64,000 nt of DNA from Mesobacterium_A sp034670065 (GTDB lineage Bacteria > Pseudomonadota > Alphaproteobacteria > Rhodobacterales > Rhodobacteraceae): NCBI GenBank assembly GCA_034670065.1, contig JAXMOG010000002.1:496001-560000 (forward strand), in the 5' to 3' direction. Numbering within the stretch: position 1 is the first letter of the stretch; each line of letters opens with the position of its first letter. This document shows positions 58,659-64,000 of the stretch, in pieces. A program made the translations under genes and the position numbers. Under the pieces are notes generated by a model. The model did no database searches and was not told the origin of the DNA. It worked only from the letters and a program-made list of their open reading frames with translations.

Positions 58659-60440
58659 TCAATCTGTAAACTCCAATACAGGGGTCGGTAGCGTTTTGCC
58701 GGAGAATGTATCGACAATTCCAATATCGCTCAGATGGGGCCCCGCATTGCAAACCAATGAGGCGCCGAAACAGGCTTTGAAAACCAAGTAGGGTGGTTGC
58801 CAGTCCACAATCTTGTTCATGGCCGCGATTATTCCATCGAAATCATCGGCGACGGTGGCCAGATCATTCTCTTGCATCAGCCCACCAAAAGGCAGCGGCA
58901 TCTTGGCCAAGACTGCACCATCAGACACAACGGCAAGCCCCCCGCCCATTGCCCTAATCGTGTTGGCGGCCAAGGCCATATCGGCCGAGCCCTTTCCGAA
59001 CAGAGTCAAATTATGGCTGTCGTGCGAGACTGTTGTTGCAAACACACCTCGCCACGTGCCCCATTCCTCCAAAAGCGCCAAGCGCGGCGGCTGATGCGCC
59101 CCAAAGCGATTAACAATGGCCATTTGGATCATATCGTCCGGGCAAACCACGGCACCGTCGAAAACCGAGACTTTTCGCTGGCCCCATTCGGTGAACCTGG
59201 GCCGCTTGATGGTTGCGATTTTAGCCGAAGTCCCTTCTGCTTTGATCTTGAAGTCACTGGCCTGTAACGCACTGACGTCGAAGGAATTTCGCAGTTTTAG
59301 ATGGCGCTTTTCGTCGTTGGTTTCTGTGGGGGCGTCGGGCAGATGTGAGATGTCCTGCCCATTCAGCAAAACGGTTTTTGCCGCAAATTCTTTCAGGTCG
59401 TGGAACATCACAATATCGGCCCGGCGTCCGGGTGCGATCAATCCCAGATCGCGGCGGCCCAACTGCGTTGCGGCATTCAGCGTTGCTGCCTGCAAGGCCT
59501 TCAGAGGCGACAATCCGTATCGTACCAATCTGCGAACCACATCATCCAGCCCGCCTGCTTTGTGCAGGTCGTTTGGAAACACATCATCAGTGCATAACGT
59601 CAGAGTCTGTGGAAACGTGTCCAATGTGTTCAGAGCCTCAACAAACTGAGGCAGCAAGTGATCATGCGATCCTCGCATCTCGATTGTCAGGCCAGCCTGT
59701 AGCTTGTTCAGCAAATCCTCGCCCGACGTCAGTTCATGGTCGGTCTGAATGCCGGATGTCACGTAGCCCTGTAGCGCCGCGCCCTCTAGGCCCCGCGCAT
59801 GTCCGCAAACCCGCTTTTGTGCTGTCAAACCGGCTTGGACGATCCCAGACATACGTGGTGACCGATCCAGCACGGATTGCATCGACATGACTTCGGCCAC
59901 ACCGTTTATATCCTGCCGGGCCAATAGGTCTGACATGACCCGTTCATCAAAATTACCGCCAGTTGTTTCAAACCCAGGGGCCGAAGGAACGCAGGAAGGA
60001 GCCAGAACAAGAAAGCGCATGGCGCTGGAGCGGGCCGCTTCGAAAGCAAACTCCATACCCTCTAACCCAGCTACATTGGCCAGCTCATGAGGGTCCCAGA
60101 CGGCGGTTGTCACACCCCGTGGCAGGATAGCGCGGCTGTATTCATCGGGCATGATCATCGAACTTTCGACATGCATATGCATATCGATCAGACCGGGGCT
60201 GAGATAGTTGCCGGAGGCATCAATCGTGACTTTCGCGCTGTAAGCGACATCGCTTTCCGGCGCATGCACGCTGGCAATAAGCGGCCCGACAATCCCGACA
60301 TCTGCATGCCGCAAGCGAAGTGTGACCATATCAACGATAACACCGCCCGAGATCAGAACGTCAAAAGGCTCCTGACCCTGAGCAGCCGCAATGGCGCGGC
60401 TCCGCAAGGCAGGATCGTTCAGATCATTTGGCTCAATCAT
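58659..60440 (-). CDS. ade: Adenine deaminase
   Basis: Ade converts adenine to hypoxanthine. The 593-residue amidohydrolase matches bacterial AdeC: 'SPGLIDMHMHVESSMIMPDEYSRAILPRGVTTAVWDPHELANVAG' carries the first metal histidines. 'RVCGHARGLEGAALQGYVTSGIQTDHEL' and 'TLCTDDVFPNDLHKAGG' hold later ligands. The C-terminal domain ends 'PYLVFKACFGASLVCNAGPHLSDIGIVDT'. It overlaps the nucleoside hydrolase gene by eight bases, as the last gene of a purine-salvage operon. Confidence 0.94.
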   Translation of the reverse strand: MIEPNDLNDPALRSRAIAAAQGQEPFDVLISGGVIVDMVTLRLRHADVGIVGPLIASVHAPESDVAYSAKVTIDASGNYLSPGLIDMHMHVESSMIMPDEYSRAILPRGVTTAVWDPHELANVAGLEGMEFAFEAARSSAMRFLVLAPSCVPSAPGFETTGGNFDERVMSDLLARQDINGVAEVMSMQSVLDRSPRMSGIVQAGLTAQKRVCGHARGLEGAALQGYVTSGIQTDHELTSGEDLLNKLQAGLTIEMRGSHDHLLPQFVEALNTLDTFPQTLTLCTDDVFPNDLHKAGGLDDVVRRLVRYGLSPLKALQAATLNAATQLGRRDLGLIAPGRRADIVMFHDLKEFAAKTVLLNGQDISHLPDAPTETNDEKRHLKLRNSFDVSALQASDFKIKAEGTSAKIATIKRPRFTEWGQRKVSVFDGAVVCPDDMIQMAIVNRFGAHQPPRLALLEEWGTWRGVFATTVSHDSHNLTLFGKGSADMALAANTIRAMGGGLAVVSDGAVLAKMPLPFGGLMQENDLATVADDFDGIIAAMNKIVDWQPPYLVFKACFGASLVCNAGPHLSDIGIVDTFSGKTLPTPVLEFTD

Positions 60441-61326
60441 TTGATGCCTTTCTTAAAGCGCTCAGGCAGCGGTCCGCGGCGGTTGATACGACGCGCGTTG
60501 CAAGTGAGACAGAACTATCCTCTGCCGGAGAGAATGTCGTTTTGCCATACTTTTCGTGGGGCGTTAACTCAACCTCAGCATGAACCGGCGCGAATCCCAC
60601 GCTTTCAGGGCAGGCCAATGAAAGGGCTGCCAAGGGATCATAAATGGCCATTTCCTGACGCCCGCGGGACAGCGCGATATCCAGATACCCCCCCAGCAAA
60701 TCAGCCAGCAACGGAGTCAGATCCGTTGGCAGGCTGCCGGTGCCAAAGGTGACTTTTCGGCAGATTTCCAGATCAACAACGTCAACCTGAACACCTGATG
60801 AAAAAACGTGTGCCACAGCTTCTGGATCGGCAAGAGCGTTGAATTCTGCGTGTGGGCTGTGATTGCCCCGCCCTGACGCGCCGCCCATCCAAATGATGCG
60901 GCTGATTTTGGCAAAGTCTTGCGGGGCGTCGCCATACATTTGGGCCAGATTGGTCAAAGGTCCAAGCGCCAACACATCGTGCCGGGTCTGGCCATTTGAT
61001 AACCAGTCGCGCAAGGCCGGTGCAACGGGTGGCAGACTCTGGTCAAGAACCGTCGGCAGGTAACGCCCACGGCTCTGCATGCCTTTGGCCCCCAAGATCC
61101 GTTCCGCCGTTTCCTGTGGCCTGTGCAAAGGGTTCGCCGCACCTTGGTACAGCTGCCAATCGGCGCCAAAGACGCTTTGCGCACCGGTCGCATTGCGTAC
61201 AACCTGCTCCAGCACAGCGTTGCCTGCGACCAGTGAAATGCCATCAATCACAATGCCTTCGGCGCGCAGCACCAAAATTGCCCATAGGTCGTCAAACCCA
61301 AAGTCAGTGTCGACCCAGACGCCCAT
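60433..61326 (-). CDS. Nucleoside hydrolase (IUNH family)
   Basis: The 297-residue enzyme would split a ribonucleoside into base and ribose. The N-terminal calcium site reads 'DTDFGFDDLWAI', where the family norm is DTDPGxDD, so Pro is replaced by Phe. 'LALGPLTNLAQMY' and 'ISRIIWMGGA' are typical, and 'PHAEFNALADPEAV' is the N-x-x-x-DP metal strand. The ATG at 61326 overlaps the ATPase stop by one base (TGATG). With adenine deaminase next, adenosine or a related purine nucleoside is the likely substrate, but this is inference. Confidence 0.87.
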   Translation of the reverse strand: MGVWVDTDFGFDDLWAILVLRAEGIVIDGISLVAGNAVLEQVVRNATGAQSVFGADWQLYQGAANPLHRPQETAERILGAKGMQSRGRYLPTVLDQSLPPVAPALRDWLSNGQTRHDVLALGPLTNLAQMYGDAPQDFAKISRIIWMGGASGRGNHSPHAEFNALADPEAVAHVFSSGVQVDVVDLEICRKVTFGTGSLPTDLTPLLADLLGGYLDIALSRGRQEMAIYDPLAALSLACPESVGFAPVHAEVELTPHEKYGKTTFSPAEDSSVSLATRVVSTAADRCLSALRKASND

Positions 61327-62342
61327 CAAGCACTCACAAGTGCGCGGGCGGTTTGCAGCGGCAAATCAAATTGAACCGGGTCCCCAATAGCATAGGCCGG
61401 GATATGAACATCTGCATCGGCGCGGATAAACCCTATCGCGGTGTCCAGCACATACTCACGATGCTGACCTGCAAAGGCCACCCCTGTGACATGCCCCTGA
61501 TGATCGCCAGCGCCGATTGTCACGTCACCCGGACGCCAGCCCAGATAGGGGGCATCTGCTGTGTATGGCACGCGCAATTGGCCAGCGTCGTTGGAAAGGG
61601 TCTGCCCGCTCAGCTGAAAGATATTTTCAAACCCCATGAAGTCGGCAGCAAAGGCCGTTTTCGGTGTATTATACAGCTCGTCCGGGGTTCCGATTTGTTC
61701 GATAAGACCATCGCGCATCAGGACAATGCGATCAGCCAACGCCAAGGCCTCACTTTGGTCATGCGTTACGAAAACCATGGTCACACCGGTCTGGCGTTGA
61801 ACCCTTTGCAACTCGTTGCGCATTTCTAGCCGCAGCCGTGCATCCAGGTTGGACAAGGGTTCGTCCAGCAACAAAACTTTGGGTTCCATTACCAACGATC
61901 GGGCCAATGCCAAACGCTGTTGCTGGCCACCCGACATTTCGGCAGGCTTTCGATCCGCCAGATGCGACAGGCCGACGGTTTTCAGGCCAGCTTCTGTTCG
62001 GGTCGTAATATCGGACTGAGACATTTTTTTCAGCCGAAGGCCAAACGCAACATTTTCAAACGCCGACAGATGCGGGAACAGCGCATAGGACTGAAAGACC
62101 AACCCAATGCCACGTTTGTTTGCGGCCACGCGCGTCACGTCCCGGTTATCAATCTTGATGGTCCCTGATTTGGCAGTCATCAATCCAGCAATCGCGCGCA
62201 TTGTCGTGGTTTTTCCGCATCCCGAAGGCCCCAACAGGGCGATCAGCTCTCCTTCACGAATATCCAGGTTCAGGTTGGGGACGGCGACAGTGTCGCCATA
62301 AGCGAGCGTCAGGTCAGTCAAAGAGACAAATGCATCAGACAT
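61326..62342 (-). CDS. ABC transporter ATP-binding protein, spermidine/putrescine type
   Basis: The 338-residue protein has Walker A 'LLGPSGCGKTTTMRAIAGL', Q-loop 'GLVFQSYALFPHLS', signature 'EMSGGQQQRLALARSLV', Walker B 'KVLLLDEPLSNLDARLRLEM' and H-loop 'VTHDQSEALALADRIVLM'. A C-terminal TOBE-like domain with 'PYLGWRPGDVTIG' marks the CUT1/PotA-type importer group. The ATG at 62342 overlaps the permease gene by eight bases. It powers the two permeases encoded upstream and is followed directly by nucleoside hydrolase. Confidence 0.93.
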   Translation of the reverse strand: MSDAFVSLTDLTLAYGDTVAVPNLNLDIREGELIALLGPSGCGKTTTMRAIAGLMTAKSGTIKIDNRDVTRVAANKRGIGLVFQSYALFPHLSAFENVAFGLRLKKMSQSDITTRTEAGLKTVGLSHLADRKPAEMSGGQQQRLALARSLVMEPKVLLLDEPLSNLDARLRLEMRNELQRVQRQTGVTMVFVTHDQSEALALADRIVLMRDGLIEQIGTPDELYNTPKTAFAADFMGFENIFQLSGQTLSNDAGQLRVPYTADAPYLGWRPGDVTIGAGDHQGHVTGVAFAGQHREYVLDTAIGFIRADADVHIPAYAIGDPVQFDLPLQTARALVSA

Positions 62343-63114
62343 AGCGTGAAAACCCCAGGAATTTCTCGGCGATGAAGACAATCGCGACAGAGAGGAAGGC
62401 AAGAAGTGCAGACAATGCGGCCACGGAAGGATCGTAGGTAATTTCCATGTACGACAGCATGTCGATTGGCAGTGTGCGAACACCCGGCCCCGACAGGAAT
62501 AATGAGACAGGGACCTGATTGAAACTGGTGACAAAGCCCAGAATGAAAGCGGCCAGAACACCACCGCGGATATTGGGCAAAACAACTTTGAAGAAGGCTT
62601 GCAGGCGCGAACATCCCAGCAGGACTGCGGCCTCCTCCATGTCAGAGCGCAGGTTGTTCAGGCTGGAAGACACCACCCGGACGGCATATGGCAAAACCAG
62701 CGCTGTATGAGAAAAGAACAGCGCCATTGTAATGGTGAAGTTCAGCGGCACCACCAGATAGCGCAAAAGCGCCAGACCAACGATGATGCCAGGCACGATG
62801 ATGGGCGCGGCGACGATCGTGCGAATGGTTTCTGCGCCCGGCAACTTATAGCGGTTCAGGGCATATGCCGCAGGGATTCCCATAACGAGCGCGGCCAGCG
62901 TTCCAAATACGGCCAAGAACATCGACAACGCGAAGCTGGCCCGGAAGCTTTCGATGGTGAAAACCTTGTAATACCATTTCAGCGATAGCCCATCGGGTGG
63001 AAACGCCAGCGAATTGCCCGCCGACATTCCGGCGAAAATAATGATGAAAAAGGGCCCGATAAGGAAAGTCAGCGTAAGCCCTAAGATAAGCCATGTCGGC
63101 CAGTTGCGTGCCAT
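62335..63114 (-). CDS. ABC permease, PotC-like
   Basis: The 259-residue inner-membrane protein has six helices and the EAA loop 'MEEAAVLLGCSRLQAFFKVVLPNIRGGVLAAFILGFVTSFNQVPVSLFLSGPG'. It matches the second permease of polyamine-type (MOI) importers. It starts one base after the PotB-like stop and overlaps the ATPase gene by eight bases. The substrate is probably a purine compound because of the enzymes downstream. Confidence 0.92.
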   Translation of the reverse strand: MARNWPTWLILGLTLTFLIGPFFIIIFAGMSAGNSLAFPPDGLSLKWYYKVFTIESFRASFALSMFLAVFGTLAALVMGIPAAYALNRYKLPGAETIRTIVAAPIIVPGIIVGLALLRYLVVPLNFTITMALFFSHTALVLPYAVRVVSSSLNNLRSDMEEAAVLLGCSRLQAFFKVVLPNIRGGVLAAFILGFVTSFNQVPVSLFLSGPGVRTLPIDMLSYMEITYDPSVAALSALLAFLSVAIVFIAEKFLGFSRYV

Positions 63115-63115
63115 G

Positions 63116-63937
63116 TCAGCTCCTCGCCGTTGCTATGCGTTTCAGCAAAAGGTTCGCAGAAAAACTCATGACAATGAGGATCATAGCGATCACGCTGGCA
63201 CTGACAAAGTCATTGGAAACATTTACCTTTTGGTAGAGTAGCGTCTCCAGCATCAGCACCTTTGATCCACCCAGGATTGCCGGAGTGATGTAAGCGGTTA
63301 GGGAGCCTGTAAAGACTAGCGTTCCGCCCATCACGAGCCCCTCTTTGGTTAGCGGCAAGATCACCCTTGTGAACACCTGAAGCCAGTTGGCCCCCAGAAC
63401 GCGCGCGGCAGGAATGGCATCGCGCGGGATATTCTCCATCGCGCTGACAAGCGAGATGATCATCAGAGGCAGGAACAGCTGCAACAGGCCCAGAAACACA
63501 GCCGTTTCCGTGAATAACAGACGTATCGGAGTTTCCGACAAGCCTAAGCCTACAATCGTGTCGTTGACGATGCCGGTGCGCCCCAGAATGACGATCCATG
63601 CATAGGTACGTGCAACCGGTGAAATCATTAAGGGAAGAACGACCAACCCAAAAATCTGGCCACGCGATTTGTCGTTCAAGTTGACGATACAAAAGGCGGC
63701 GGCATACCCGATGATTGCGGACGTGCCGGCAACCAGAACGCCAAGCTTCAAGGTCCGTAGGAATACCTTTTGGTTCAGGGGTTGGGCGAAAAAGTCGATG
63801 TAGCCCTGTAGGGACCAACTGCCTTCAAACCGAAAGGCTTCGGACAGCAAAATTCCAACCGGTACCAAAAACAACAGAAAAGAGAAGACCGCGGCAGGAA
63901 GCGCAAGTGCCCATCCTTCTCGTCTATTTTGAAACAT
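63116..63937 (-). CDS. ABC permease, PotB-like
   Basis: The 273-residue protein has six membrane helices and the EAA loop 'NIPRDAIPAARVLGANWLQVFTRVILPLTKEGLVMGGTLVFTGSLTAYITPAILGG'. It resembles PotB of polyamine importers and pairs with the PotC-like gene that follows after one base. The ATG at 63937 follows GGGAAGGG. Upstream, within 63 bases of the window edge, lies an intercistronic hairpin. Confidence 0.92.
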   Translation of the reverse strand: MFQNRREGWALALPAAVFSFLLFLVPVGILLSEAFRFEGSWSLQGYIDFFAQPLNQKVFLRTLKLGVLVAGTSAIIGYAAAFCIVNLNDKSRGQIFGLVVLPLMISPVARTYAWIVILGRTGIVNDTIVGLGLSETPIRLLFTETAVFLGLLQLFLPLMIISLVSAMENIPRDAIPAARVLGANWLQVFTRVILPLTKEGLVMGGTLVFTGSLTAYITPAILGGSKVLMLETLLYQKVNVSNDFVSASVIAMILIVMSFSANLLLKRIATARS

Positions 63938-63959
63938 GGGTTTCCCTTCCCCTTGGTAT

Positions 63960-63982
63960 GGCGGAGGGGCGAGCCCTCCGCC
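63960..63982 (-). promoter_or_regulatory. Intercistronic hairpin upstream of the permease genes
   Basis: GGCGGAGGG-GCGAG-CCCTCCGCC is a perfect nine-pair stem lying 23-45 bases before the permease ATG. It has no T-tract and probably stabilises the 3' end of an upstream transcript. A TAA in frame at 63992-63994 could be the stop of the missing binding-protein gene, but only eight bases are visible. Confidence 0.5.
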
Positions 63983-64000
63983 AAGTAAGCGTTATTGGAT

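Overview
The window reads as chromosomal DNA of a marine Rhodobacterales (Roseobacter-group) alphaproteobacterium. The pointers are a GcrA cell-cycle regulator, a phosphatidylcholine synthase, a CenR-like response regulator, an Hsp20-DUF1150 pair, DUF3576 and NDUFAF7-type proteins, AcuI, a stand-alone Hint-domain protein and two RTX exoproteins. These are lineage inferences from recognised families; no species can be named from the sequence alone. Most of the window is ordinary core genome in short operons. I saw no insertion sequence, prophage, integrase or CRISPR array.

Layout. 1-2444: 5' part of an RTX protein gene (minus strand, continues past the left edge). 2.6-5.3 kb: heat-shock pair with a heat-shock-type promoter, a YdcH protein, purE-purK. 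5.3-9.6 kb: phnM-like hydrolase, Nudix, DMT exporter, trxB and a divergent Lrp regulator. 9.6-11.25 kb: Hint protein and a sparse zone with one well-supported 46-aa gene and one doubtful 52-aa ORF. 11.25-14 kb: lgt / NDUFAF7-like / pgeF operon. 14-19 kb: UbiK-like, EAL protein, phaA-phaB, a 38-aa gene, LysR, a second YdcH. 19-24 kb: TrmN6-like, DUF2007, polyprenyl synthase, ispE, TPR lipoprotein-like protein. 24-27.9 kb: rpsD, a structured leader, then hisC-tyrA-extensin. 27.8-36.7 kb: flavoprotein, MscS, glycosyltransferase, DUF3576, porin, YggS, YkuD, ribA, CenR-like regulator. 36.7-40 kb: candidate sRNA, VOC, xthA, thioredoxin-TPR, LON-domain, Trm112. 40-42.5 kb: divergent BKACE and acyl-CoA ligase. 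42.6-46.8 kb: a 1392-aa beta-helix/RTX exoprotein. 47.3-56 kb: YbjN-proC-csaA, tdk, rimO, gcrA, ABC-2 permease, pcs, mtaB-dapF. 56.15 kb: tRNA-Lys(TTT). 56.5-58.5 kb: FadR-type regulator and acuI. 58.7-64 kb: a purine-salvage operon (two ABC permeases, ATPase, nucleoside hydrolase, adenine deaminase) whose binding protein probably lies just past the right edge.

What stands out. (1) The 1392-aa exoprotein repeats an unfamiliar 'SFVMG-DLEAM' module three times, with 9-residue repeat linkers (27-bp DNA repeats) between copies. (2) A compact candidate sRNA lies behind the CenR-like gene; it has an exposed CCUCCCU loop and a perfect terminator. (3) A leader of five successive hairpins precedes hisC. 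(4) A polyamine-family ABC transporter is locked by 1-8 base overlaps to purine salvage enzymes. (5) The FadR-acuI pair resembles a DMSP locus from which dmdA is absent. Three small genes of 38, 46 and 58 codons are well supported by start context or family match.
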